Source: a virus. From it: a stretch of DNA of 64,000 bases. The stretch covers positions 1-64,000 of the IMG/VR virus record IMGVR_UViG_3300037147_000124; one strand, given 5' to 3'. Positions 53,072-61,986 of this stretch are shown here, one piece after another. The notes below the pieces were generated by a model. It was not told the DNA's origin and did not search any database. It worked only from the letters and a program-made list of their open reading frames with translations. Both the position numbers and the translations under genes were made by a program. Each line of letters opens with the position of its first letter. Positions within the stretch are counted from its first letter, which is position 1.

Positions 53072-53587
53072 ATGGTATCGATTCCAGCTAACAGAGCACT
53101 CAATATCCTCGACAGTGGGATGACGAAAGCCGCCTCCATGTGGAATTCGGCAGGCGCATCAAGGGCTGCAGGCATCGCCCGACAAGTTTCCAGTGGCATG
53201 CACCTGAAGAGTTCCGGGTTCGCTCTTGCAGCGGGCGCGGGCGCCGCGGCAGGTGGCGCGGCCGGTTACGCAGCCAGCGATGGCGATATGAGCGGAGCAG
53301 CCAAGGGCGCGGCCCTGGGTGTACTGGGCGTCGCCGGTTTCCGCGGCATCCAGTCTGCCCGTTCCAGCTATAACGGCGGCCTTCTTCGCGATGGCGTAAG
53401 TTCAGCCAAGAGCTGGGCTTCCGGAAAGTGGCAGAACGGCATGCTGCAGGCTCGTCTGGGCGCAATGGAATTGGAGCAGCGCAGCACCAGCGCCGCTGTG
53501 ACGGCGGGGTCCGTAGGCAAACGGATGAGCAGCCGCGGTGCGGCAGAAGCCGATCGCGCGTTCTGGCGTGCCAATCCGAACGGGTAA
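53072..53587 (+). CDS. Gly/Ala-rich protein with glycine-zipper helix, 171 aa
   Basis: The segment FALAAGAGAAAGGAAGYAAS is a Gly/Ala zipper suited to membrane insertion. The rest is helical with Ser/Lys/Arg. It is the first of three adjacent proteins of this style, typical of phage internal virion or ejection proteins, but no homology is recognised. Confidence 0.55.
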   Translation: MVSIPANRALNILDSGMTKAASMWNSAGASRAAGIARQVSSGMHLKSSGFALAAGAGAAAGGAAGYAASDGDMSGAAKGAALGVLGVAGFRGIQSARSSYNGGLLRDGVSSAKSWASGKWQNGMLQARLGAMELEQRSTSAAVTAGSVGKRMSSRGAAEADRAFWRANPNG

Positions 53588-53590
53588 ACC

Positions 53591-54316
53591 ATGACCGATC
53601 CCGTCTTTGCCGGCACCAAGGCAGCGCAGTTCCTGAAATCCAAGGGCATCTTCGTCGCCGCCGCGGCCGCCGGCGCCGGCGGCATCGCCATTGGAGCGGC
53701 ACGCGGCAGCAGTCAGCATCAGGACGCTTCACCCACCACTCGCGCAGGCCTGGCGGCTCATCATGCGGTTGGCGCTGGCCTGATTCTGGCCGGAGTCGGA
53801 GCTGGAGTCTACGCCGCCAAGGGAACGCTTTGGAAGGGCGGCTACAAGGCCGCGACCGGTGCTGTCGAAGCGGGAGGCAAGTCCTTTACCGCAGCGACCC
53901 GGGAAACGGGGATAGCCAATACCTTTCTGAAACACCCCATCGTTCCTACCGCGATCGGTATGGGACTCGGCGGGCTCGTCGGGGCCCAGATGGACAAAGA
54001 CAATCCCGCCGCGGGCGCCGCGATGGGGATGGTCGCAGGCGGAGCTGCAGGTCTGGCACTGCGTAGCGGCCGGAACATGGCCAAGAGCTGGAGCAAGACA
54101 CCTCGGGTTGGCAAAGCAGCCTTGATTGCCGGCGCAGCGATCGGCGTTACTGCAGCAGCGCACGCTTTCACCCACGAACAGTCTTATGCCGCTGATGACA
54201 CCGCCGTAAGCGATGGCCGCGGCAGCTACGAGGCAACCGCGGGACCTCGAGAGCGGATGCAGTCGATGAATGCGACAGGATATCTGGTCTTCGGTCTCAA
54301 CGCGCGTAGGCACTAA
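53591..54316 (+). CDS. Gly/Ala-rich glycine-zipper protein, 241 aa
   Basis: Three or four Gly/Ala-rich hydrophobic segments (IFVAAAAAGAGGIAIGAARG, LILAGVGAGVYAAKG, GMGLGGLVGAQM, ALIAGAAIGVTAAAHAF) alternate with basic loops. It resembles membrane-active virion proteins. It overlaps the next gene by one base. Confidence 0.55.
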   Translation: MTDPVFAGTKAAQFLKSKGIFVAAAAAGAGGIAIGAARGSSQHQDASPTTRAGLAAHHAVGAGLILAGVGAGVYAAKGTLWKGGYKAATGAVEAGGKSFTAATRETGIANTFLKHPIVPTAIGMGLGGLVGAQMDKDNPAAGAAMGMVAGGAAGLALRSGRNMAKSWSKTPRVGKAALIAGAAIGVTAAAHAFTHEQSYAADDTAVSDGRGSYEATAGPRERMQSMNATGYLVFGLNARRH

Positions 54317-54840
54317 TGCTCCTGAACCAGGCATCCCGGGATGGACTCAACGGAGCAGCGCAGTCGATGCGCATGGCTCCGTCGCGTGCGTTCTGGTCAG
54401 GCATGAAGCTGAGCGGTATCGGAATCGCCGCGGGCGTCCCGATGATCGCGTATGAAGCAGGGCATGCCCAGAGGGGCGAGGTTTTGCCCACCGCCCTGGG
54501 CCGCACCGTAGGCCTGATGACCTTCCCCGCGCTCAGCGGCGCGCTCGCCGCCGGCGGCGCGATGGCGGCCACCGCGCTAGGTCTCTCGGTCCCGGGCATT
54601 GGAGCCTTTGCCGTGTTGGCTTCGATCTACCCCGACGTGATGATCGGCAATTCGATCAATCGCAGCATCCGGTCTCTCACCGCGGCCGGGCGCCAGGTTC
54701 ACCACCTCGAGTTCGGTGGCAGCTTCCAGGACACCGACACCGCGCGCCAGATGCGCAACTACGCCCTTTACGAGATGAGCGGAGCCACCTCCGCCTCCCG
54801 TCGTTACCTGGGACAGGAAGCTGCCCTGATGCACCGATAA
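54316..54840 (+). CDS. Gly/Ala-rich membrane-like protein, 174 aa
   Basis: The hydrophobic Gly/Ala stretch ALSGALAAGGAMAATALGLS is followed by a soluble C-terminal part with a coiled segment (MRNYALYEMSGATSASRR). It is the third gene of the glycine-zipper cluster. It is a virion-protein candidate. Confidence 0.55.
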   Translation: MLLNQASRDGLNGAAQSMRMAPSRAFWSGMKLSGIGIAAGVPMIAYEAGHAQRGEVLPTALGRTVGLMTFPALSGALAAGGAMAATALGLSVPGIGAFAVLASIYPDVMIGNSINRSIRSLTAAGRQVHHLEFGGSFQDTDTARQMRNYALYEMSGATSASRRYLGQEAALMHR

Positions 54841-54929
54841 CAGTCTTCGACTCGAAGAGCGGATTCATAGCGGTTTTCGACCGCCGATAACGCTTTTCGA
54901 CCAAACCCTTCAAATTGGAGTTCCTACTC
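54841..54929. repeat. short repeat cluster between genes
   Basis: The string CGATAACnnTTTTCGAC or CGATAACnnTCTTCGAC occurs at about 54836 and 54886, with a partial copy between. CTTCGA-C-TCGAAG (about 54844-54856) and GCGGT/ACCGC (about 54870-54884) can form stems. It may be a terminator-free operator or an RNA element before the 138-aa gene. Confidence 0.4.
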
Positions 54930-55346
54930 ATGGGCGACTACCTGGATTTCAAGCGCAACGTGCTCAATACCCCTCACCCGATGTTCGGGGCGATGCCTCC
55001 TGGCTTTGGCGTAGGCGACCTGCCTGCGCGGTATGACGACGGCTTCCTCGTGTTCAACGCTGTCACTGGCGACCAGACATCCGCAGCCATCCCTGTCGAT
55101 GCCAACGCGATCGAGCTGGTGGCCACCTTCAGCGACCTGCACACCGGTTGCACGATCACGGTGTTGGCGGCCGACGGCGTGACTCCGCTGGCAGTCTTCC
55201 CCGGGGTAAGCACGCTCAAGAGCAGCAACCTCTATGCCGGCTTTGCCGAGAACAACCAGCTGCTCGGCGGAGGTTCGTTTCTCTTCGCCGTATCCGCATG
55301 GTCTGGCACGGGAACCCTGACGTTGAAGGTTCGCCGCACCGGCTAA
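54930..55346 (+). CDS. beta-rich hypothetical protein, 138 aa
   Basis: GGAG precedes the ATG. The sequence alternates strands and Gly turns (GFLVFNAVTGDQTSAAIPVD ... SGTGTLTLKVRRTG), typical of small virion decoration or fiber-like proteins. It is placed just before the terminase. Role inferred only from style and place. Confidence 0.5.
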   Translation: MGDYLDFKRNVLNTPHPMFGAMPPGFGVGDLPARYDDGFLVFNAVTGDQTSAAIPVDANAIELVATFSDLHTGCTITVLAADGVTPLAVFPGVSTLKSSNLYAGFAENNQLLGGGSFLFAVSAWSGTGTLTLKVRRTG

Positions 55347-55359
55347 TACAGGACAACTT

Positions 55360-57486
55360 GTGAGCACTGGATTCGTTCCGTTGGCCGATCTTGTGGCCGG
55401 TCTTCCTGAGGAAGATCGGTCCTTTCTCGCCAACGCCATCAAACGCGATCAGAAAGAACACGCCGAGGGCAGCGACAAAGCTGGCATCATTCGGCGGATG
55501 CAGTGCGCCCAGTGCCAGAACTGCCAGGAGCACTACCGCACCAAGCATCCAGGCAAGCCCTTCGTCATCAAGTGCTTTGGCGTCTACGACACCCCTGACT
55601 ATGAGGCGGCGAAGGTGCGCATGCACGCCGACGGCGAGGAGATGTCGATCGACGAGATCCGGGAGATCTATGACCCCGCGTTCTGGGGCTCACGCCACAT
55701 CGTCGTCAAGAATGACGACGGCGACATCGTCTCTTTCATCCCCCGTTTCTACCAGGAAGAAGCTCTGCGCTGCACCTCGCCACGCAAGATCGACCGTTGG
55801 GGCCGCGGCCTGGGCAAGACCATGAGCGGCGTGGTGGAGGAGATGCACTTCCTCTGCAACAACAAGAACACCCAGACCCTGGTGCTCTGTCCATCGGCCG
55901 CGCAAGCTCAGTTGTGGTGGGATGAGATCAACTTCCAGGTCGAGAACTCGCCGACCCGTGAGTTCGAGATCTTGCAGAAGAAACAGCAGCCGTACGCCAT
56001 GATCCGCTTCGGCAATGGCTCGGTCCTGACCATCTTCACCGCCGGATCGAAGTCCGGTAAGGGCGCTGACTCCATTCGATCGCAATCCCCGCGCCGCATC
56101 CGGCTCGAGGAGCAGGACTTTCTCGCCGACAAGGATTACCAGGCGATCATGCCGCTGTTGCGGCGCTTCAAGAACGTCACCTTCCACGGTTCCTCGACGC
56201 CGACCGGCAAGCGCGAGATGTACTGGCAGATGTGCAACAAGCTGGCCGAGTACCAGGAGTTCTTCCACCCGGTCATGGATCACCCGGACTGGGGCAGTGA
56301 AACTCTCAATGAAGAGGCCTGCTTGGCCGAAGCCAAGACCATGGACCGCTATCGCCATGAGTGGCTGGCCGAGTTCGGCGATCCCGAGGCCGGGCTCTTC
56401 AAGAGCGCCTTCGTCGACGCGGCGATGATGCCGTTCACCATGCGGTCTTCGATGTACTCCCCGGACAAGAACCATGTGATGGGCATCGACTGGAACGGCA
56501 AAGGCACCGGCACCCGCATCGTGGTCACCCAGTACGATCCTTCGACCCGCAAGCGGAGAGTGGTGCATCACGAGACCATCGACGACCCCAAGTCGACGAC
56601 CCGCAAGTCCATGGCCCGCATCGTCGAGATCAACAAGATGTGGCACTGCGACTACGTGTACGTGGACGCGGGGTTCGGCTTTGTCCAGGACGAGTTGATC
56701 AAGGAGATCGGCGTCGCCGCCGGCACCTTCGACCCTGACACCGCCAAGCTGAAGTACATCAAGGTCATCGACTTCGGCGCCAAGCTCGAAACCAACGCCA
56801 TCGTCCCCAACCGGGACCCCAATTCCAAGTACCTGGCCGATCCGAAGGACGACATTCTGAAGCGCCGCACCAAACCCTTCATGGTTGAAGGCATGGTCAT
56901 GGCCTTCGAAGCCGGCCTGGTCGAGATCTCGCGCGAGTACAACACCCTCGAAGAGCAGCTCCGCGGCTACCGGGTCAAGACCTGGACCAAGGGCGGCGCA
57001 GCCGACACCTACATCACCGACTCCGAATCTGGCGACCATGACCTCGACGCCTGCATGCTGTCGATGCTGGGGATCGAGCTGAACTACGGCCTCTGGCACA
57101 CCAAAGAATCCATCCGGCGTTTGGTACAGATCGCGCACGTGTCAGGCTGGGGACTGCCGGCAACTGTGGTCAATACCCAGCCGGCGGCAGCGGACGATCC
57201 AGAACAGAGTCCAGCCGCGCGGATTGAGCAAAACCGGCAACTCCGCCGTCAGGCGTCCGGGGTTCCTTCCCGCGTTACTGCTGCCCAGACGGGAACATCG
57301 CTGCAGGAGAAATACCGGCTGATGTACCTCTCCAAGGGCAGCTACATTGCCGCCCCCACCGGAGGCGGCGCTGCCAGTTCCAACGGACGCGTACCCTCCC
57401 GGACCGGAGTCTTCCAGGGAGCCTCGCGGGGAGGTTCGCAGTACGGCAACCCGCAGACTTCCCGGACTCGATTCAGGAGCTACTAA
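55360..57486 (+). CDS. terL: large terminase subunit
   Basis: This packaging motor cuts and pumps DNA into the head. A Walker A-like GRGLGKT is at residues 148-154 and the Walker B-type RIRLEEQ is near 246-252. The RNase H-like nuclease shows Asp at 377 (VMGIDWNG), Asp436 (YVDAGFG) and a late DHDLDACM. The N-terminus carries CAQCQNC at 49-55. The 708-aa length fits large phages. A GTG start with AGGA upstream is used. Portal and protease genes follow. Confidence 0.92.
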   Translation: MSTGFVPLADLVAGLPEEDRSFLANAIKRDQKEHAEGSDKAGIIRRMQCAQCQNCQEHYRTKHPGKPFVIKCFGVYDTPDYEAAKVRMHADGEEMSIDEIREIYDPAFWGSRHIVVKNDDGDIVSFIPRFYQEEALRCTSPRKIDRWGRGLGKTMSGVVEEMHFLCNNKNTQTLVLCPSAAQAQLWWDEINFQVENSPTREFEILQKKQQPYAMIRFGNGSVLTIFTAGSKSGKGADSIRSQSPRRIRLEEQDFLADKDYQAIMPLLRRFKNVTFHGSSTPTGKREMYWQMCNKLAEYQEFFHPVMDHPDWGSETLNEEACLAEAKTMDRYRHEWLAEFGDPEAGLFKSAFVDAAMMPFTMRSSMYSPDKNHVMGIDWNGKGTGTRIVVTQYDPSTRKRRVVHHETIDDPKSTTRKSMARIVEINKMWHCDYVYVDAGFGFVQDELIKEIGVAAGTFDPDTAKLKYIKVIDFGAKLETNAIVPNRDPNSKYLADPKDDILKRRTKPFMVEGMVMAFEAGLVEISREYNTLEEQLRGYRVKTWTKGGAADTYITDSESGDHDLDACMLSMLGIELNYGLWHTKESIRRLVQIAHVSGWGLPATVVNTQPAAADDPEQSPAARIEQNRQLRRQASGVPSRVTAAQTGTSLQEKYRLMYLSKGSYIAAPTGGGAASSNGRVPSRTGVFQGASRGGSQYGNPQTSRTRFRSY

Positions 57487-57906
57487 ATGGCGAACGGCGA
57501 TACCCAGAACAACATTGCCGCGGACACCGCAGCGAGTTACGACAAGCCGATCGCCGTGTCGGTCATCAACAAGCTGGAGAAGTTCCCGTTCATGCAGGAG
57601 CTGGCCTACAACGGCATCCTGGAATTCCTGAAGCAGGGCTTCCTCGGCCTGCAGGACTTCTTTGAGGAGATGACGGTGTACTCGAGCGTCAGCACCCTGC
57701 TCAAGGCCGCCTGGAGTCTGATCGTGCATCGCGCGCCTCTCAACCTCGATGTGGAGCGGAATCTCTACACCACTGAATCCCTGGGAACGGTCGGTCTGGC
57801 CTTCCAGAGGATGATCGGCTACGACCAGGTCTTCGCCGTGGATCCTGACGACCTGCAGGACGCGACCGGGTCTTCAGTCGTTTCCGCCAACCTCCCGAGC
57901 GCCTAA
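57487..57906 (+). CDS. hypothetical protein, 139 aa
   Basis: This helical protein (KPIAVSVINKLEKFPFMQELAY...) lies between terminase and the 538-aa gene. It directly abuts both. A virion role is likely by position, unproven. Confidence 0.6.
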   Translation: MANGDTQNNIAADTAASYDKPIAVSVINKLEKFPFMQELAYNGILEFLKQGFLGLQDFFEEMTVYSSVSTLLKAAWSLIVHRAPLNLDVERNLYTTESLGTVGLAFQRMIGYDQVFAVDPDDLQDATGSSVVSANLPSA

Positions 57907-59522
57907 TGTCCTTCGATTCGATCAAGTTCGCGTACACCCCGCCGCCTACCGTTCCCGCGACGATCCCAGTCAATTCTGTTCAGCAACCCGGTCTGTTCAT
58001 GAACCCCGGACAGACGAATTCGCTGAACACGTCAGTGGCAGGACAGTTGATCGCCAGAGCCAAGGAGCTGCTCAATGCCAATCGGTACCTTCAGGATGTG
58101 ATCCTGGCGCGCAGCCAGGGATTGGGCGTGGAGTTCGATCCCGCCGTCGACCCCAGCACGGCGCAGTCGCTGGAGATTCTCTACCCGAACCAGATCGTCC
58201 CGACTTCGCTGACCGTCAACATGTACGGCCGGATGCTGGACGCAGAACTGGCCGCGCTGCAGATCGACACCGCGCTTGGCACCAACAGCGCCTGTGAAGT
58301 CAACGCCTTCCAGGCGGCGGCTGTGAGCCAGGTGGCTCAGGCAATTGAGAACGGCTTGCTCAACAGCGGCAAGTTCCAGTACCAGCTGCCCCTGCTGCTC
58401 CGTCAACTCAAGGGAGATACCGCCCTCTTCAACACCGTAGCGACCGAACTGGCCAGGTACCCCGTGCTGGCGGCGCCGGCGGCGTCGCTCACGAGCGGCA
58501 AGCCGAGCTTGATCTCGGTGCGCGGCCAGGACGTGTCGCCTGCCCTGTCGTCCATCATGAACGACGCGTTTGACTCATTCCAGAGTTCCTACGCTTCGGT
58601 CTATCAGCTGGCGGCAACGACGGGTGTCATCGACCAGGACGTCAACAACGTCCTGAACCAATACTTCATCGAGCCGGCCGCGAACCTGATTCGTATGACG
58701 GCTCTGTTCGACTCGCTGATCGGGTTTGCCCATCTCCCGCGGTTGAAGTCAGTGGTCAACGGGCTCACCGGCTACGCCTTCATGATGCTGATCGCCGAGG
58801 CCTCCACGATGGAGTTCATGGCCGATCGGTTCATTCAGACCGCAATCATGCCGCTCCGCCAGATCACCAGCAACATAGGCGACATGGTCAAGCAGGTACA
58901 ACTTGCAACTGCCCTGGTGGGTCAGGCTGCCGGCGGCGTCAAGCAGGCCTACAACCACACCACCGGCGGTCTGAAGGGAATGTCCTTCGGCTACAGTTGC
59001 GGACTCCCGCACAACGCGGCGGCTCAGAAGCCGGCCGTTCCGGAAAGCGTTTGGTCCGTTCCTGGCGTTGGCAAGATGTCCCAGGGCCTGACCGCCCTGG
59101 CCACCCATCTCGACTGGGCACAACACGAAGGCATGAAGAAAGCCAGCCTGGTCCAGGAGTCGTTTCAGAAGCTCCTGCAGCGCCGTGTTGGCGACATGAA
59201 CACCCAGCTGGACCTGATGTGTAGTACCCAGGCTTTGAACACGCTCACCCAGCTCGCGCGATCCGTCCTCTCTTTCACCGGATCCGCGGCGCCCGTGGGC
59301 GGCACCCAGACCATCAGTCAGATGCAGGCCGTCACCCAGATCATGAACGGCATGCAGTCCGCCACCGGATCCTCTTATGTTGTCGTGAACAGCCAGATGC
59401 AGGCCGTTCCTCCTTCCGTTCCCGCGCCACCGAGCAGCGTCCAGACCACTCTGGTCAACGGAGGCCTGACCCTCGTCGCCACTTCGGCGGCCGTCAAGGC
59501 ACCCACCCTTGGAGCAAGCTAA
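57906..59522 (+). CDS. hypothetical virion-region protein, 538 aa
   Basis: This is a large, Ala/Gln-rich, largely helical protein with long segments such as FMMLIAEASTMEFMADRFIQTAIM and no enzyme motifs. It lies between terminase and portal with single-base overlaps. It may be a head or internal protein. No family is recognised. Confidence 0.55.
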   Translation: MSFDSIKFAYTPPPTVPATIPVNSVQQPGLFMNPGQTNSLNTSVAGQLIARAKELLNANRYLQDVILARSQGLGVEFDPAVDPSTAQSLEILYPNQIVPTSLTVNMYGRMLDAELAALQIDTALGTNSACEVNAFQAAAVSQVAQAIENGLLNSGKFQYQLPLLLRQLKGDTALFNTVATELARYPVLAAPAASLTSGKPSLISVRGQDVSPALSSIMNDAFDSFQSSYASVYQLAATTGVIDQDVNNVLNQYFIEPAANLIRMTALFDSLIGFAHLPRLKSVVNGLTGYAFMMLIAEASTMEFMADRFIQTAIMPLRQITSNIGDMVKQVQLATALVGQAAGGVKQAYNHTTGGLKGMSFGYSCGLPHNAAAQKPAVPESVWSVPGVGKMSQGLTALATHLDWAQHEGMKKASLVQESFQKLLQRRVGDMNTQLDLMCSTQALNTLTQLARSVLSFTGSAAPVGGTQTISQMQAVTQIMNGMQSATGSSYVVVNSQMQAVPPSVPAPPSSVQTTLVNGGLTLVATSAAVKAPTLGAS

Positions 59523-61765
59523 TGCCCAGCAAGACCGCTAACCAGATGAAAGCAGACCGTCTTCAGATCCAGGAAACGTATCGGCTCACCCGCCTCATGG
59601 CATTCACGGACGGCACGCTGAAGAGCGCGTCGAAGCCGATCGCGATGCGGAGGACGGTTGCCGGCAAGCAGATGGAGCCCAACATCAAAGGGCTCGGCGA
59701 TCGTACCGCTTCGTACACCGGCGGAACCTTCCAGCCGCGGGAGATCCCGACCGGAGCACGCCACGTCACCGATGCCCAGATGCGCGCCTGGAAGACGACC
59801 GTCGACAGCGGGATGAAGATCGCCGATGCCGGGAAGATCATCAACCCGGACATCACCCGGATCAAGCAGGCCAAGGCGGCCGACTACATCGGCACCTATT
59901 ACATGTGGAATGGGGTCCTGCAGCCGGAATACGACATGCGCGAACCGCATGCCATCGTGGACACCGAAGTCTATGTAAAGCAGATGGTCCACCGGAAGCT
60001 GGCGCTCGCCGCCCGCGCCGGCTACGAGATCATGAGCGACCGGGATGAGGACGCTGAGTACATCCAGCACCGCATCGACGTCATGGAGTTTGTCTCGGAG
60101 CGCAGTTTCCCCAGCCTGCTCAAGGGCATTCTGTACAACCTCTTCACCTGCTCCAACTGCTTTGTTCACAAGCTGCGCAAGGAAGATGCGTCCCCGGTTC
60201 CCCGCAAGAAGGGGATGCCGGCGCCGGTCGCCGCCTATTCGATCATCCCGGCCCACACCATCCAGCCCTACCTCGAGCATGGCCGGATCGTGAAGTGGCG
60301 TCGCTTCTTCGACTCCGCCGTTCCGTGGCAGGACATCCCGGTCGAAGACATCATCCACTTCAAGTGGTCCTCCGATCTCAAGGCTGGCCACATCTATGCC
60401 ACCCCGCGCACGATCGCCGTCCGCGACGACATCTTTGCGCTCCGCCGCTTGGAAGAGAACGTCGAACTGCTGTTCATCAACCACTTGTTCCCGTTGTTCC
60501 ACGTTCAAGTGGGCACCGCGGAAGCGCCTTGCACCTACGGCGACAACGGCGAGTCTGAGATCGACCTGGTCCGCTGGCAGATCGAGAACATGCCGAAGGA
60601 AGGCGTCTATGTCTCGGACGAGCGCGTCAAGATCAGCGCCGTCGGCGCCGAAGGCAAGTCCCTCGACTTCTCCCCACTGGTAACGCACTACAAGAGCCGC
60701 GTCTATGTCGGGCTGGGCATGAGCGCCATCGACATGGGCGAAGGCGCGGACGCAACGCGCGCCACCGCCGACAACATCTCGCAGAACCTCAAGGATTCGA
60801 TCAAGGCCGATCTCGATGACCTGGCCGATCAGATCCGGATGTTCATGTTCCGCGACTGGTTCATGGAGGCGAACTACTCGACCTCCGTGCAGAAGGGCGT
60901 GGCCCGCACCTTCATCCGGTTCCACGAACTGGATCTCGACAACCGGATCAAGGAAGAGACCCACGTCCTGGCTCTCTTCAACTCCCACCTCATCACCGAG
61001 GATGAAGCCCGCAAGCGCCTGAAGTACAAGGCGATGACTCCGAAGGATCGGGGCAACACCCACTTCAGCCTGCATGTGGTGAAGCTTGAGAAGGAGATTA
61101 CCAAGTTCAAGACTGCCTCGACCCTCGAAATCAACGCCGCCAATGTCGACAACGAAAAGAAGATGGCAGGCACCCAGATCAAGCTGATGGAGGCGCAGGC
61201 CAAACTCTCCGAGACCAAGACCGGTCACGAGGAGCAGAGTCTCGCCGCCCAGGCCAAGCATCTGCCTGTCATCGCCAAGGCCAAGGTAGCGGTGGCGAAT
61301 GCTACCGCGCGCAAGGGCGCCGCCGGCGCGCCGCGCCGCTCAACCGCCAAGAAGACGACGCAGACCGCGGCCGCCGTCTCGAATAAGATGCGCCCGACCA
61401 ACCAGCACGGCAGCGGCCTGGGGCCGACCAAGGCTAAGTCCAGCCGTGAATCCTTCATGGGCGAGTTGTACGAAGGCTTGCTGCTGGCGCGCGAGGACAT
61501 GATCAGCGATGGACAGTCCGCGCCGAAACAGTGGCAGTCGGTCAGTTCGGAAGTGGTAGATCAGGTCCTGGACCGTATGGAGAAAGCTGAAATCACCGGT
61601 TCGGGTGGTGATTCCTATACTAGACAGGTGAGAGATGGACTTAGCCGATTGAAGGCCATGATCGCTGAGACCTCTGACCCTGAACTTCTCTCTGTCCTCC
61701 TTCGGGAAGGCATCGAGGAAGAGGTAGTAGACGATGTCGAACTTCACGACGCACTTGCCAGTTAG
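59522..61765 (+). CDS. portal protein
   Basis: This forms the dodecameric channel at the head vertex. The 747-aa length, the EDIIHFKWSSD...GHIYATPRTIAVRDDIFALRRLEENVELL region and the long Lys/Glu-rich C-terminal helices are typical of large-phage portals. The position between terminase and protease supports this. It starts within the previous stop. Its end carries a CCTATACTAG motif and overlaps the next gene by 32 nt. Confidence 0.8.
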   Translation: MPSKTANQMKADRLQIQETYRLTRLMAFTDGTLKSASKPIAMRRTVAGKQMEPNIKGLGDRTASYTGGTFQPREIPTGARHVTDAQMRAWKTTVDSGMKIADAGKIINPDITRIKQAKAADYIGTYYMWNGVLQPEYDMREPHAIVDTEVYVKQMVHRKLALAARAGYEIMSDRDEDAEYIQHRIDVMEFVSERSFPSLLKGILYNLFTCSNCFVHKLRKEDASPVPRKKGMPAPVAAYSIIPAHTIQPYLEHGRIVKWRRFFDSAVPWQDIPVEDIIHFKWSSDLKAGHIYATPRTIAVRDDIFALRRLEENVELLFINHLFPLFHVQVGTAEAPCTYGDNGESEIDLVRWQIENMPKEGVYVSDERVKISAVGAEGKSLDFSPLVTHYKSRVYVGLGMSAIDMGEGADATRATADNISQNLKDSIKADLDDLADQIRMFMFRDWFMEANYSTSVQKGVARTFIRFHELDLDNRIKEETHVLALFNSHLITEDEARKRLKYKAMTPKDRGNTHFSLHVVKLEKEITKFKTASTLEINAANVDNEKKMAGTQIKLMEAQAKLSETKTGHEEQSLAAQAKHLPVIAKAKVAVANATARKGAAGAPRRSTAKKTTQTAAAVSNKMRPTNQHGSGLGPTKAKSSRESFMGELYEGLLLAREDMISDGQSAPKQWQSVSSEVVDQVLDRMEKAEITGSGGDSYTRQVRDGLSRLKAMIAETSDPELLSVLLREGIEEEVVDDVELHDALAS
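61614..61623 (+). promoter_or_regulatory. CCTATACTAG motif inside portal end
   Basis: The 10-mer lies about 110 nt before the ATG at 61734, inside the 3' end of the portal gene. It could drive the protease/head genes independently of the portal message. Confidence 0.45.
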
Positions 61766-61916
61766 GGAGATCAACCCCACCGGCATTGTATCCGCACCGC
61801 TGGAGACCGCGCTTGCAATGGGCGCCGGGGCAATGTTCCAGAGTCCGGTACAGGTATCCCAGATCCCCGCAGGCGGTTCTTTCCTGCTCGAGATCCCCCT
61901 CAACGTACAGAACTAA
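61734..61916 (+). CDS. 60-aa hypothetical protein
   Basis: GAGG precedes the ATG. The product MSNFTTHLPVREINPTGIVS... is small and Pro/Ala/Gly-rich, perhaps a head-associated peptide. It overlaps the portal end. Confidence 0.55.
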   Translation: MSNFTTHLPVREINPTGIVSAPLETALAMGAGAMFQSPVQVSQIPAGGSFLLEIPLNVQN

Positions 61917-61986
61917 CTGCAGTCGACGCCGGACAAGAACTACGTTACCCGGGTGACTGACAGTTCGTCAGGAAGAACAAGCCGAC

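Noticed and set aside
55690-57138. A 482-codon minus-strand frame opposite the terminase
   Set aside because: Shadow of the terminase gene, which has all catalytic motifs on the plus strand.
50580-57150. TTTGGTAC strings at about 50586 and 57121
   Set aside because: Both are in the middle of genes, followed by C instead of G, without hairpin or proper -10.
59519-61261. A 580-codon minus-strand frame opposite the portal
   Set aside because: Antisense shadow of a clear portal gene, with biased His/Asp/Leu/Arg composition and no start signal.
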